NCBI RefSeq assembly: GCF_029867415.1
Contig: NW_026705908.1
Coordinates: 1 to 64,000 of the forward strand
Length of the DNA stretch: 64,000 bases
Direction: 5' to 3'
Origin: Vicia villosa
Taxonomy: Eukaryota; Streptophyta; Magnoliopsida; Fabales; Fabaceae
Shown here: one piece after another, positions 23,978 through 35,582 of the stretch
Layout of the letters: each line of letters opens with the position of its first letter
Position numbering within the stretch: position 1 is the stretch's first letter
Notes under the pieces: generated by a model
The model's input: the letters and a program-made list of their open reading frames with translations, nothing else
What the model was told of the DNA's origin: nothing
Database searches by the model: none
Made by a program: the position numbers and the translations under genes

Positions 23978-24544
23978 TGTACATATTTTAAAGGTTTAGG
24001 GCGATCAGGCAAGCCGACACTAGAAGGAGGAGGTAGATATAAGATAAGATGGATAAGAGTTAGGACTAATCTTAAGAAGATATTAGCCCAGCTCTGCATG
24101 GACCTTCAACCCGACATAAACTTGTAACTCGGTATAGACCTTTTACTCGGTTAGGTTCCTCCGCCCAATTGAGACAGATTCTTCAAGTCGGTGAACGTTA
24201 TCATGAGTAGGGTCGGTACCGTTCACCCTAGTCGGCCATAACGGTCGTCCACGCACGAAAGGACTCCGCCATTACGGGAGTTACAATCCCTTAATGACCA
24301 GACAGAGGAAGTTACTATAGTTCGCTCATTATAGAGGAAATCCAAGGTTCCTCCATTTTTTGATGGTGATTACTGCTCCAGCAGCTATAAATAGGGCTCC
24401 TGACCGAGCGATAAGCAAGACGCATTCTATCTTGAGCTTGCACCACTTCCACGACTCAAATCTCTAAATCTAAGAACAACAAACTCCTGTATGACTTCAC
24501 CGAAATCTTCTTCCGGGGAATAATCTAAAGTATTTTGCCGAACA
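23978..24544 (+). mobile_element. Tat-like LTR, copy A
   Basis: The LTR runs from about TGTACATATTTT to GCCGAACA, next to a primer-binding site. The left boundary is placed where similarity to the Ogre fragment stops. The copy at 59006-59571 has the same structure. It contains a TATA box (24384-24396). Confidence 0.68.
24384..24396 (+). promoter_or_regulatory. TATA box of Tat-like LTR, copy A
   Basis: GCTATAAATAGGG, about 150 bp before the LTR end. The second copy has the identical sequence at 59411-59423. Confidence 0.68.
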
Positions 24545-24564
24545 TTTGGCGCCTACCGTGGGGC
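24545..24564 (+). promoter_or_regulatory. Primer-binding site of Tat-like element, copy A
   Basis: TTTGGCGCCTACCGTGGGGC directly follows the LTR. The second copy reads TTTGGCGCCCACCGTGGGG (59572-59590). A TGGCGCC start fits a primer tRNA ending in GGCGCCA. Confidence 0.68.
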
Positions 24565-24617
24565 CTAGGTAAAACTTTCCTAGGCCGCATATCTTTTCAA
24601 GCATCTTCAACACCAAG

Positions 24618-25313
24618 ATGTCTAGTACATCACCCAATGGTGATGAAACTCCGCCTGACAAGACCCAGCTATTTCCCATAGTTGAGGCACTGAGACAGCA
24701 GAATGAGACCCTTCAAGATAGTTTCCAAGTTTTGCAATCCCAAACGGCGCAGGAGGATGAAGTCCTAGAAGAGCCTCTTGATATTCAACCGTTGGCAGAA
24801 GCTGTTTGGGAAGATACGGTGTCAGAGAACTTCAAGCCTCCTTATTTATCGTCTTTCTACGGAAAAAGCGATCCTCGGGAGCATATCATTGCAGTCAACA
24901 ATTAGACAACCATAGTTGGCGCTTCGGATTCCCTAAAGTGAAAGTTAATGGTCGGGAGTTTGAAGGATGTGGCGTTGTGTTAGTACATGAGTTTGCCCAG
25001 GGCTTTCGTCCTAGGGTACCCTGACCTAGCTAAAAAAATGGTCCAACATTTCTTAGCCAAAAACACCGCAAGGTTTCCATCACCAGTTTTTTCAATGTAA
25101 GCCAGGCGCAATCCGAGTCTCTCAGGGAATACATGGCTTGGTTCAACGAGGAAACCATCAAAGTTTCCCACCCGAACCAAGAAATTTTCATTGGGGAATT
25201 TCAGAATGGACTCCTTAGCAAAAAAGTCGACATCTGACATGGAGGAAGTAATGAACTGCGCCGATTGCTATATCAAGGGAGAGGAGAGTAACATGGAGAA
25301 GCGACTTCAAGGC
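24618..25313 (+). pseudogene. Broken Tat-like gag, first part (copy A)
   Basis: A gag capsid-type protein of a Ty3/gypsy element of the Tat group. The open start spans 95 residues from the ATG at 24618 (SSTSPNGDETPPDK...), ending in the LSSFYGKSDPREHI motif that opens the Retrotrans_gag domain. A stop at 24903 and frame changes after it break the frame; later pieces such as VQHFLAKN and the PSLSGNTWL shadow are still recognisable. A 31.7-kb nest interrupts it at 25314. The gag resumes at 57016, and the copy at 59640-61087 shows what lies between. No function is expected. Confidence 0.8.
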
Positions 25314-25813
25314 TGTAACACCTTAATTTCTCTGGCATTTATTAATATAAAATTAGAGTAATTCTTTCAAATCATAAACATGCAATTAGGATGTCACACT
25401 TCTCAAAACATATTAAACTTTCTCAATCATTTAAATAGATACATAAAACATTATGCGGATGAACCAAAACAAAACTTCAAAATTCTCAACTTCTTGTTTT
25501 ATTACACTGCGAAAAATATTCACATAATGTTATCAAAATAATCTGCATCCAGCATAAATGATATTTATTCAAATAATATGGAGTTCATAAGACTCAAAAC
25601 AATCATCAAAGACAACAAGAGTAACTAAGCTTCATCCCGTCGGTGCTACGTATAAGAGCACGACCCGACTCGACATAAGCAACAGGAAGATCAACATCTT
25701 CCAAGCTACTCCAAAAGCGCACTAATCCTCTTTATCTACACGTTACCCATGTGGAGGCAATATTCAAATAAAAGGGTGAGATATCATAACAATATAAAGA
25801 AGCGTATGATAAC

Positions 25814-26580
25814 TGTAACACCCCTTACTAACCCTGCGGCAATTTAAACAAGTATTCAAAGTACATGAAAATAAGGGCGCCACAATTCATAATAAATAAA
25901 CATCATCCAGTCATGTCATGCATTCACTGGGGTATTCATCATAAATCAAAACGTTTCATGTTAACACGGCAGAAATTAAATCAAACGGAGTAAGTTGAAC
26001 ATCTTTAAAACTTATCCTTCAAAACATCAAAACATAACTAGAGTTATCAAACATAAACTCTAAACATCACGTCCCCAGTGTTACAACTATCAGAGCATGA
26101 CACCTGACGCTAACTAAATAACTGACTCATGAGCTAATCCTCACCGAGTCGAACAGCCGCTATCCTCAATCTGAAAATGACAACATGTAAGGGTGAGTCT
26201 CATCATAATTAGCAAATGTTATAAGGTTATAAAGCAATAACACATCACATATGCATTATTCACCCAATTGTTTCATAAACAGACATTCAAAACAAGTCTC
26301 ATCATCGTAAACAAACAACCAACACATCATCAAATTTACAACACTGGAATACATCCAATCATGTTATAAAATTATGCATATGTATGAACTGACACTATGC
26401 ATGTGGTACCAACATCATCAAATGGGAATAACCCATGACCTATCCAACATCATCAAGATAAGGCCCTGCCAGCACAAATTCCACACAATGGGAATCATGC
26501 CCTTCACTAATCCAACACATCATCATGGATATAGTATCATCAATGAACATGAATGAATGCAACATATACAACATACTTAT
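25814..26580 (-). mobile_element. Tekay 3' LTR, left piece
   Basis: The first 767 bp of the plus-strand-left LTR, ending at the CTTAT duplication (26576-26580) of the inserted gag-only element. It holds about 170 bp (around 26195-26368) missing from the right LTR. Confidence 0.92.
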
Positions 26581-27264
26581 TGTAGCGGTAAAAATGTGAT
26601 TCGACGCGTTTTCACGCATTCGAAGTACAACAGAGTCGCCACCGAACTTTATTTATTCCAAGAAGGAAAGGGAAAATATCGATAAAACCCACATAATAAA
26701 AAGAAATGGATAAGATAGTCATCGCAACCAAATTTAGGTTCGGGAGTCGGTTAAGCAAGGGGAAGGTATTAGCACCCCTCACCTCCATCGTACTCGATGG
26801 GACCCATTTAGTTATTCTTGTGATTTATTGTTAGCTTATTATCTATTTGCGTTATTTTTAGGTTGGAAAGAAAAAAGGAACAAAAAAATTTTTTTTATTA
26901 TTATGCTCGCCAAGACATTTGTATCTTGTGCCTACGTATTCCCTAGTGCAATGGGAAAGTCAGAGCAATCGTAGTTCGGGCTAAAACTACGAAATGTTTT
27001 GTTGGTTGATTTTAGCGAGAGGTACTCGATCGCTTTCAAATGGAAATACTACACGCACATGGATACGATATCACTACAAGAATGGATAACTAAATCAAGA
27101 TAAGACATGATTTTGGCCATCATCGCATTCGAGTGGAAGATGTTAGATCTTCACATGTGGAAGTATGTTCGTATTGAAATTGAATAAGTGTCTCGTCTTA
27201 TGAAAAAAGTGTTTTAGAATGTAAAAGGGTGTGAATGAATTGAAAGTTTGTTTGTTAAGAGAAA

Positions 27265-27699
27265 TCAAACATTTAAACAAAAGCTTAACGGCCATCGTCT
27301 AAATGTTTGAAAGAGAAAATTGTACAAGTACGTACAACCTCCTCGTAGGTGATGAAGATGATTTGATGAGTTGAAAGACATTTAATTGGATCCAAGTATT
27401 TAAACAAAAGCTTAACGGCCATCGCTTAAGATACTTGAAAGAGTGTTTGTTAAATTGATTTTTATAAAGTCTTTAATGGAGTTTAAACATCCAAACAAAG
27501 GCTTAACGGCCATCGCCTAAATGTTTAAAGAACAAATTGTACAAGTACGTACAAACTCTTCTTTCCATTATAGATAAAATGATTTAATTGTTTAAAAGAA
27601 TGTATTTTGTAAAAAAGATGAATTAAATCGAGTTTTATGGAGCGTTTAATGGAATTCAAGTATTCGGATAAAAGCTTAACGGCCATCACCCAAATACTT
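27265..27699 (-). repeat. Four hairpins with constant GCTTAACGGCCATC loop (3' LTR)
   Basis: Hairpins at 27265-27310, 27393-27437, 27482-27529 and 27658-27699 share the loop core GCTTAACGGCCATC. Their stems differ: TCAAACATTTA/TAAATGTTTGA, CAAGTAT/ATACTTG, TTTAAACAT/ATGTTTAAA and AAGTATT/AATACTT. Three are followed by GTACAAGTACGTAC. Repeated at 35583-36017 in the other LTR. Confidence 0.85.
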
Positions 27700-28940
27700 T
27701 TAGGACAAATCGTACAAGTACGTACGAACCCTCCTTGATTCATCCATTAAAACTCAAAACTCGATTCGATTAAAAAAACTATTTTTATATGATTTTAAAA
27801 TATTTTTGATAAATCCTAAAGGTAAATATAAAGGAGATATTTTTTTGTCTTTTAATAAAATCTAGTAAATAAAATAAATAAATAAACATCCTTTTTGTGA
27901 TTTTATATGAAAAAAGTTTAACTTTTAAAAAAGAAAACATTTATTCATTTTTTAATAAAAGAAAGAGAGATATTAATTTATGAAATAAAAAAAAGGTAAA
28001 GAATGAACAAATGGGTCCATGGGGGGTGTTAAAAGAGTCAAATAGGGTTTAGGCCCAATAACATTAACATGACAAAAAAAGAAGAAGAATAAACTAAAAA
28101 ATTGGACCGGGTCGGGTCAGTGTGACCCGGATCCGTCTCCCATTCTGAATGTAGTTGGGTTTTTTAAAAAAAAACCTAAACAACAGAGGCTGCAGCGCCT
28201 CCTTCTTCGTGAAACATTGCTAAGCTTCAGAAAAGAAAAACCAACCACAAACCTCTCATCTTTCTCGATCTCTCAATCGATGTTCATGGTACATCACACA
28301 TATAGAAAACAAGATTCAATCAGCAAGAACCCTAACCCCAACTGAAATCCTAAAGCCCCAATTCAATGTGTTCTTCGGATTACATATTATAAATTACATG
28401 GAAATCAAAGGAATGATTAAAGACAAATAAGCAGGGAAAAGAGAGATACAAATGACGGCAAGAATTACATCTTTTCGGAAAATTTGCTCAGGTACTCTTC
28501 TTCCTCCTTTGGCTTATGTCTGGTTCTTCTTCTGATATGCGATTCGCCTCTGCTCTTAGTTTCGTGTGAGTGTGGCTTTGTGTCGCTTGTTGTTGAGTGA
28601 CTCGGTTGAGGGTGAACTGCGAGGTTATTAGGCAGAGGTTTGGAGGTTGTGTATTGTGCTGAATGAATGTTTGGTACGAATGTTATTTATAGTGAGAGTT
28701 CTGTGTGAAGGTTTAAGTATGGTTGAAGGTTCTGTTATTGGTGTGAGGTTTGTAGAGTGACTGAAGGAGAGGTTCAAGGTTGTGAAGGTTAAGGTTTGGA
28801 AGGAGTGTATGAGGGATTTGAAGAGAGGTTTTGAAGGTGTTTGAAGTGCAGAAGTTTTTTTGTGAATCGTTGCTTTTGGAGGAAGAGTTCTCTGTTATAT
28901 TAGTGAAATGTGGCCTCCCCCTTATTGTTGAGATGAATGT

Positions 28941-28953
28941 GTTTATATATACT
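28941..28953 (-). promoter_or_regulatory. TATA box, 3' LTR of gag-only element
   Basis: The minus strand reads AGTATATATAAAC. A second candidate, CACTATAAATAAC, is at 28682-28694. I cannot tell which is used. Confidence 0.45.
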
Positions 28954-29730
28954 GAGATTAGGGTTCGAATGCAAAATTGGGGGGAAATTTGAAGGGATTT
29001 TGAACATTCTTGGTAAACTGTTTGTTGCTTTATGATTGCAGGTATTGTTTTGTTGAATTAGTGCAAATTGGGGACTGATTATAGCAACAGCTTGGTGGTG
29101 GAGCAGGGCATTTGGAGTGTAGTGGCAGCACAAAGATTGCAGAGGCGTGGGAGAAGAAAACTGCAGCATTTTCGGTCTCTTTTTGTATTTTTTGTTTGAC
29201 TTTTTCTTTGTACTAATTTTTTGTAAAAGTAAATGGGCTTAAGACCAAAAATGGACCTAAATTTAATAAAAAGGACTTTCATTTTTTTTTAATATTTTTT
29301 CCTAAAAGAAATTAGTAATAATAAACAAAAAATAAAAATTAATAATAATAAATAAAAAATTATCTAAATTATCTAAAAAAAAAAAGTTAAAACTAAAATT
29401 GAATCTAATATACTATTAAAACTAAAATTAATTCCAATTACATCTAAAATGCTATTAAGACTAAAATTAATCTAATCTAATGAAATTTTAAATAAAAATT
29501 GAACCTAGAAGATAAAAATGATATAAAAATTGAAATTAGAAAATAAAATGATATAAAAATAAAACTAGAAAAATAAAATGATATTAAAAACTAAAATAAC
29601 TCTAAACTATCTAAAGCTATTTTTTGTTGACTTTTAAAGGTCAGATTTTTTTCAAGATATGCACATGAAATATGAATGCGATAACATCAAAATGAATGAA
29701 AATGCGTGGGTCAAAAATTGGGGTGCGACA

Positions 29731-29745
29731 GATGCCCCTATTTAA
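29731..29745 (-). promoter_or_regulatory. Polypurine tract of gag-only element
   Basis: The minus strand reads TTAAATAGGGGCATC immediately before the 3' LTR, the place where plus-strand synthesis is primed. Confidence 0.72.
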
Positions 29746-32571
29746 GTTTCTTCCATCGAAGATGTGAAGAGACTTAAATACAAAGTACACAATTTTTGTC
29801 CTTCATATGCAAATGAAATGCAATGCATGGATTTTGTTATGCAATATGATATGAGACAGACTCAACTCTCTGTGGGGAATGTGACGCCACAGGAGATTAA
29901 CTACTGATGGAAAAACCTGGAAATGAGGGATAAAAATCTGGATAAAAAGATAGTAGGAACGTCTAAGAGTAGCTTTAGACGGCGGAAATCACCAGAGACA
30001 TTCGATAGTAGCTTTGAACGAATCTGAAACAAAACTTGGGAAGGAGCGTCTAAGAGTGGCTTTAGACGACATCAAATATCAAATACATTCAAGAGTGGCT
30101 TTGAATGAATATGAAAATAATCCAAACTCTGGGGAAACACCGGAGACATCCGACAGTAGCTTCGGATGGAAGGAAACCAACAAGACTCAACAGTGGCTTT
30201 GAATGCAAGAGGAAACCTTCAAACTCGGAGATATAACAGAGGCGTCCAACAGTAGCTTTGAACGAATGGAATCCAAACTCTGAAAAATATCGGGGACAAT
30301 CCAACAGTAGCTTTGGATAATACGGAAACCAAAGAGATTCAACAGTGGCTTTGAATGCAAAAAGGAAACCTGAACCAGAAAATATATCAGAGTCATCCTT
30401 AGGAGCAATAGATGACATGGATACCAATTTTGGAAAATATGAGCGAACATCCAATAGTAGCATTGGATGAGAAAACAAACTCAAGAACATCCAATAGTGG
30501 CTTTGGATGAGAAAAGAATTGTATTTCAGCTCAGAGATGTAAAGATCATTCAACAGTAGCTTTGAATAACACTTTACTAAGGATTGTGGTATCCAACAGT
30601 AGCTTTGGATAAAAGGTGAGAAACATCATGTCCAACAGTAGCTTTAGACAGAGAGAAACAAATACAAATCTAATAGTAGCCTTAGAGGAAGAGGAACAAA
30701 AGACATCCAATAGTAGCATTGGACGGGGAGAAACAAGAAGACATCCAATAGTAGCATTGGAAGAAAAGAGACAAATACAAATCCAACAGTAGCTTTGGAT
30801 GAAGAGACAAACATTGTTTTGGTAGATGCCAAGTAAGTTGGGCTTTGATAACAAGATAAAGTGTTGATAACAATGTGGCATTGAAAGAATGCAGATGAGT
30901 ATGTATTTTGTTTCGATGCATGATATTGAATTTTTCTATGCATGAGATGTGAATGATGAATGTAATGCAATTGATTATGACAACTGAGATAGACTCTTTT
31001 GTGAGGGAAGATTGGAACTCTGATTCCTCAACACAAGAACATTGCCAAGTTGGTTTTGTCACACTGATGATCCCTTTTGGGAAGGACTGATAAACTGCTC
31101 GGGGATCGCTGAAGAAAACTGCCCCTGATTGACTGCTTGTTAACTGATCCTGGCTTCAGTTTCTTTGAAATGAATGTCGGGAACGCATGCCCCAGTGTAA
31201 CTTTTGAATAACAAGATCTTGAAGTAACTTGCCCCTGATAGGATCACTGATCAAGTCTCTTGAATTTGAAACTTCCTTGAAAGATGAGTACTTGCAAATA
31301 AAATGTTTATTCGAAATGGTAAATTTAATGCAATGCTCAAAGCATATTTTGAAATCAAAGTCATTGTAGGAAATGTTATTGATGTAGAGAAAAATGAATC
31401 AAAGGTCCAAACACAGTTGTCTAGACATTCAAATTGATGGATAAAGCAAAAGGTATGGTAAAACAAACGATTTGCAAAGATCTTTAGGAGTCAGGTTAAC
31501 GCAACCTTGTTGTAATATGCTTTCAAAATAAACCTCGCTTCAATTAGGTCTTTTGAAGGTTGTAACGTGGCTTGGTTCACGGTTTATGAAACAAAGGATA
31601 TAGGCTCAAAATTTATTTGTACCCACCCCATTCTTCGTGATGATCTTCAATCCTACGCTCAGTTAAATCAGACTATGCATTCAGGTTCCAAAAAAAGCTT
31701 TTGGAATTGCACCTGTGATAATGATGATGGTTTAAAGACCAAGGGAATTTTTGAGATGGCAGTCACTTCTTCCTTTAATAGTCACAACGCTTTGTTGTTG
31801 TTCAGGAATTTATTGACTTCTCTTTTTTTTTTATCCCTAACTTTTGCATAAAACTGTTTCATTACAGCTAGCAGGGTGCCCAAATTTTGCTTAAGTCTCC
31901 TTCGTAGGTTTTGACTTAGCGGGTTTTTTCTTTTTTTTGAATTTTTTCTTTGTATTGGAAAGATAGTCACTGCCTTGAGAATGATTAATGATAACCATCT
32001 TGGTCACTTTTGATTGAAACCCTTATTGAAAGGTGTACTTGATGATTATCTTGAAATTGGATGCATAAGCAAATTAATTGAGAACTACCCTGCCCCAGGT
32101 TAAAATTGCAGGTTTTTTCGTCTAAAAAGAAACTCCAACTTCAAAGGCTCAGAGGGCTTGACAAGGGATTAACTTCCTTATTTCTCCAGTATTTGGGGAT
32201 TGAAACAATGCCTTTACATCATCAGCAAAGTTTTATTTGAAAGCATATAATTCAACAATTTTGGGTATTTTGTTTTCATCATCCTCTCTCCAATCTTTGC
32301 ATAAAGAAAAAGAACAAGAGATATATTTTTGTTGTTTTTTTTTTAAAAGATAAAGTATAAAGATGAACACAATGGATTGAATTGAAACACGCAATGCTCA
32401 TTTCATTAAAATTAATAATCAAGAACAAACAAAATTCAAATGCAGTACACAAGATAAAACAAGGAAATTGCAAACAGAAGGAAACGAGGCCTAGTGACTA
32501 ATCAGTGACAAGGAGGAGCTGTCCTTCCTGAAACACTCGGCTTTAGGGAAGTAGGTTGCCATTCTCAATCT
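29746..32571 (-). mobile_element. Non-coding 3' region of gag-only element
   Basis: About 2.8 kb between gag and the 3' LTR, where an autonomous Ogre would have pol followed by a variable 3' region. The polypurine-proximal part holds the hairpin array at 29961-30800. From 30801 to 32571 I see AT-rich sequence without a reading frame or repeat of note. Apparent overlapping minus-strand frames at 30089-31062 are translations of the hairpin repeat. Confidence 0.85.
29961..30800 (-). repeat. Array of about 18 small hairpins with constant loop
   Basis: Units like ATCCAACAGTAGCTTTGGAT start at 29961, 30001, 30048, 30087, 30148, 30187, 30244, 30299, 30337, 30449, 30489, 30548, 30591, 30640, 30668, 30706, 30743 and 30781. 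The loop AGTRGC hardly changes. Stems vary together: GTCTAA/TTAGAC, ATTCAA/TTGAAT, ATCCGA/TCGGAT, ATCCAA/TTGGAT, TCTAA/TTAGA. Four of the 18 have one mismatch or wobble. Spacing between units is 38-112 bp. Confidence 0.88.
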
Positions 32572-34104
32572 TCAGCCACTTTTGTCATGCTCGGGCAAAG
32601 GGTTGTCGACAACGTTGGGATTGATGTCTTTGAAAGTGAGCATCTTTGCATTAATCAGCTCTTGTACTCTAGTCTTCAATGCATAACAACCTTCCAAGTC
32701 ATGTCCTATACCACCTTGATGAAACTCACAGCGAAGATCAGGTCGGAATCCTCTTGGAGGAGGATCTCGAAGCGGAGGTGGAGCCCTAGTCGTTATCAAC
32801 CCCTTATGAACCATTGCAGGATACAATTCAGTGTACGACATAGGAATAGGATCAAAGCGGGTGTCAGCACGGTTCAAATTCTGATTAGTAGCTTGAGGTC
32901 GAGGAGCTTGAACTTGTGGAGCCTTGGTCACAGGAGCAACTGTAACTACAATTGGTTGATCATAGTTATTAGTCCTTTGACGAGGTCTTCTTCCTTCGTC
33001 GCTCACAGCGTTTGTTTCTCCTTCCTTTTTCCTATGGAAGTTTCCAAAAGACTTCCTTGCCCCATTAGATGACTCACCAGTATTGACAACCTTGCCTTTC
33101 TTAATTCCTTCCTCTAGCCTTTGACCGATAGTCACCAAATCAGTAAAGTTGGAGGATACGCTTCCAATCATCTTCTCCCAATAGAAGGGTGAGAGAGTGT
33201 CCATAAACATTCCAGTCAGTTCCTTTTCAGCCAAAGGAGGTTCCACTTGAGAAGCTAGCTCTCTCCAGCGTTGAGCATACTCCTTGAAGGACTCTCTTTC
33301 CCTTTGAGACATGTTCTGTAGTTGACGGCGATCAGGAGCCATGTCCAGATTATACTTGTACTGTTTCATGAAAGCATCAGTCAGATCTTGAAAGCAATGG
33401 ATACGACTCTTCTCCAGTCCCATATACCACTTTAGAGAAGCACCAGTCAGACTATCTTGAAAACAGTGAATCAACAATTTGTCGTTCTTGGTATAGGCAG
33501 CCATCTTGCGGTAGTACATGGTCAAATGACTTCTTGGACAAGTGTACCCTTTGTACTTTTCAAACTCGGGAGTTTTGAACTTGGCAGGTATGACCAAATC
33601 GGAAACTAAGCACATGTTTTCAGCAGCGACCCCAAAGTAATCAGCGCCTTCCATAGCTCTTAGTCTTTTCTCCAGAATTTGATATTGTTCTTTGACTTCA
33701 TCAATATCACCAGCTTCTTTTTGGCTTTCACTTTGATGGTCTCCAGGCTGGTATTCAAAGAGAGGATTCCCATAAGCGGTCTGGGCAGCAGTGTGCACAA
33801 TTGGCTGAGACTCAGTCATGATCGGAGCTTGGAACATTGGTCGCGAAGGTTGACCAATCATAGCAGCAGTGGCGTGAGGTGGAGAATAATCCGGAGGTAA
33901 ACCAAACTCAGGCCAAGTAGTGGCGGGCCTCTGAACAGGAATAGGGTCTTCAACATCATCGGTGATTTCTTGAATGACAGTCCTTTGAGGCGGCTCTCCT
34001 CTAGCAATCAGAACTTGCAACATCTCAGTGAGCTTAGTCATTCCTGACTTCAAATCTTCAATCTCCATTCTGACTTCAGCATTGTGTTGCTCTTGATCTG
34101 CCAT
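32572..34104 (-). CDS. Gag protein of Ogre-type non-autonomous element
   Basis: An intact 510-residue gag, the structural protein that packages element RNA into virus-like particles in the cytoplasm. The start ATG (34102-34104) gives MADQEQHNAEVRMEIEDLKS, with a likely coiled coil in the first 35 residues. A second charged segment near 130-150 (EKRLRAMEG) precedes the capsid-like domain (about 165-330), with the KTPEFEKYKGYTCPRSHL and LTGASLKWYMGL motifs typical of Retrotrans_gag. Near the C terminus a CxxH...H...C cluster (CEFHQGGIGHDLEGC, about 459-473) looks like the Ogre-group zinc-knuckle substitute. The frame stops at 32572 without a protease. The intact frame in a recent insertion fits a protein still used in trans or in cis. 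Confidence 0.93.
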   Translation of the reverse strand: MADQEQHNAEVRMEIEDLKSGMTKLTEMLQVLIARGEPPQRTVIQEITDDVEDPIPVQRPATTWPEFGLPPDYSPPHATAAMIGQPSRPMFQAPIMTESQPIVHTAAQTAYGNPLFEYQPGDHQSESQKEAGDIDEVKEQYQILEKRLRAMEGADYFGVAAENMCLVSDLVIPAKFKTPEFEKYKGYTCPRSHLTMYYRKMAAYTKNDKLLIHCFQDSLTGASLKWYMGLEKSRIHCFQDLTDAFMKQYKYNLDMAPDRRQLQNMSQRERESFKEYAQRWRELASQVEPPLAEKELTGMFMDTLSPFYWEKMIGSVSSNFTDLVTIGQRLEEGIKKGKVVNTGESSNGARKSFGNFHRKKEGETNAVSDEGRRPRQRTNNYDQPIVVTVAPVTKAPQVQAPRPQATNQNLNRADTRFDPIPMSYTELYPAMVHKGLITTRAPPPLRDPPPRGFRPDLRCEFHQGGIGHDLEGCYALKTRVQELINAKMLTFKDINPNVVDNPLPEHDKSG

Positions 34105-34875
34105 TCTTCTTCTAACGTTGGCTCTAGTCTCGTAATCGTGTGGAGGAACCAGCTTGACGGTTAACAGAAGACTGTTGAAGATGAATACAGACGGTATGAG
34201 TTGACAACTCGAATGAATATGGATGCATGTATGTCATGAATGATTAATATGTAATGGATTTCAAATCATATGGAACAGAAATATTCTGATTTCTTAGCAC
34301 AAAGTGGCACACAATAGGATAGTTCTAAGGTTTTTTCGACAAGGTTCTAGACACAGTTCTCAGAGTTACAAGCTACTTTTTAAAACTTGATCATCTAGCA
34401 AATAACTTCCCACACAACCATGTTTTCAAATGAAGCCTATTCTGAGTGTGGTTTTCGCACTTACCTACGGTAATAGTTACGTTACGCAAGTTGGGCGCGA
34501 AACCACCATTTCCTAAAAAGTCACGGTTCAAGGGTTTTTCTAAAGGTCCCTAGAGTTAACGATCCAAATTGAAAACATCATCGCTCAAGTAAATAACTTA
34601 CTTAACCAAAGACATCTTCTCAAAGGACCTACTCTAGGCGGGGTATTAGTATCTCCCACTTGACACTACGTCAAGCAAGTTTAATACTAACCCACCATCT
34701 TATCTTATGTGTTTCTTGAGCTCGGGTGTAGAGCTTTGTCCACAAAGTGCCAAAAAAACAAGATATTCCAACCATAAAATAAGAAATCAAATAATAAAGG
34801 CAATAAATAAACAAATAAATAAAGCTAACAGTAATAGAAGAAAAACTAAACTAGGGTTGACTCTCTTAGGATAAT
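34105..34875 (-). mobile_element. 5' leader of gag-only element
   Basis: About 770 bp between primer-binding site and gag. No upstream reading frame is seen, whereas autonomous Ogres are known for an extra ORF before gag. Blocks resemble the leader at 1-525. Packaging signals would be expected here but I cannot point to one. Confidence 0.8.
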
Positions 34876-34893
34876 TCCCCAGCAGAGTCGCCA
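34876..34893 (-). promoter_or_regulatory. Primer-binding site of gag-only element
   Basis: Minus strand TGGCGACTCTGCTGGGGA, five bases from the 5' LTR end at 34899. Same as the site at 526-543. Confidence 0.9.
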
Positions 34894-35582
34894 CTTTCTG
34901 TAGCGGTAAAAATGTGATTCGACGCGTTTTCACGCATTCGAAGTACAACAGAGTCGCCACCGAACTTTATTTATTCCAAGAAGGAAAGGGAAAATATCGA
35001 TAAAACCCACATAATAAAAAGAAATGGATAAGATAGTCATCGCAACCAAATTTAGGTTCGGGAGTCGGTTAAGCAAGGGGAAGGTATTAGCACCCCTCAC
35101 CTCCATCGTACTCGATGGGACCCATTTAGTTATTCTTGTGATTTATTGTTAGCTTATTATCTATTTGCGTTATTTTTAGGTTGGAAAGAAAAAAGGAACA
35201 AAAAATTTTTTTTTATTATTATGCTCGCCAAGACATTTGTATCTTGTGCCTACGTATTCCCTAGTGCAATGGGAAAGTCAGAGCAATCGTAGTTCGGGCT
35301 AAAACTACGAAATGTTTTGTTGGTTGATTTTAGCGAGAGGTACTCGATCGCTTTCAAATGGAAATACTACACGCACATGGATACGATATCACTACAAGAA
35401 TGGATAACTAAATCAAGATAAGACATGATTTTGGCCATCATCGCATTCGAGTGGAAGATGTTAGATCTTCACATGTGGAAGTATGTTCGTATTGAAATTG
35501 AATAAGTGTCTCGTCTTATGAAAAAAGTGTTTTAGAATGTAAAAGGGTGTGAATGAATTGAAAGTTTGTTTGTTAAGAGAAA

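Larger units (their letters stand above)
26581..29730 (-). mobile_element. 3' LTR of gag-only element
   Basis: Plus strand TGTAGCGGTAAAA...GGGGTGCGACA. It has the Ogre U5 block (GGGGAAGGTATTAGCACCCC near 26759; TGCCTACGTATTCCC near 26930), a hairpin series at 27265-27699 and a TATA box at 28941-28953. Short frames within it have no recognisable domain. Confidence 0.95.

Noticed and set aside
30089..31062. Overlapping minus-strand frames of 87-154 residues with repeated KATVG or KLLLD motifs
   Set aside because: They are translations of the hairpin array in different frames, with no consistent protein.
32587..33072. 161-residue plus-strand frame
   Set aside because: Antisense shadow of the gag at 32572-34104.
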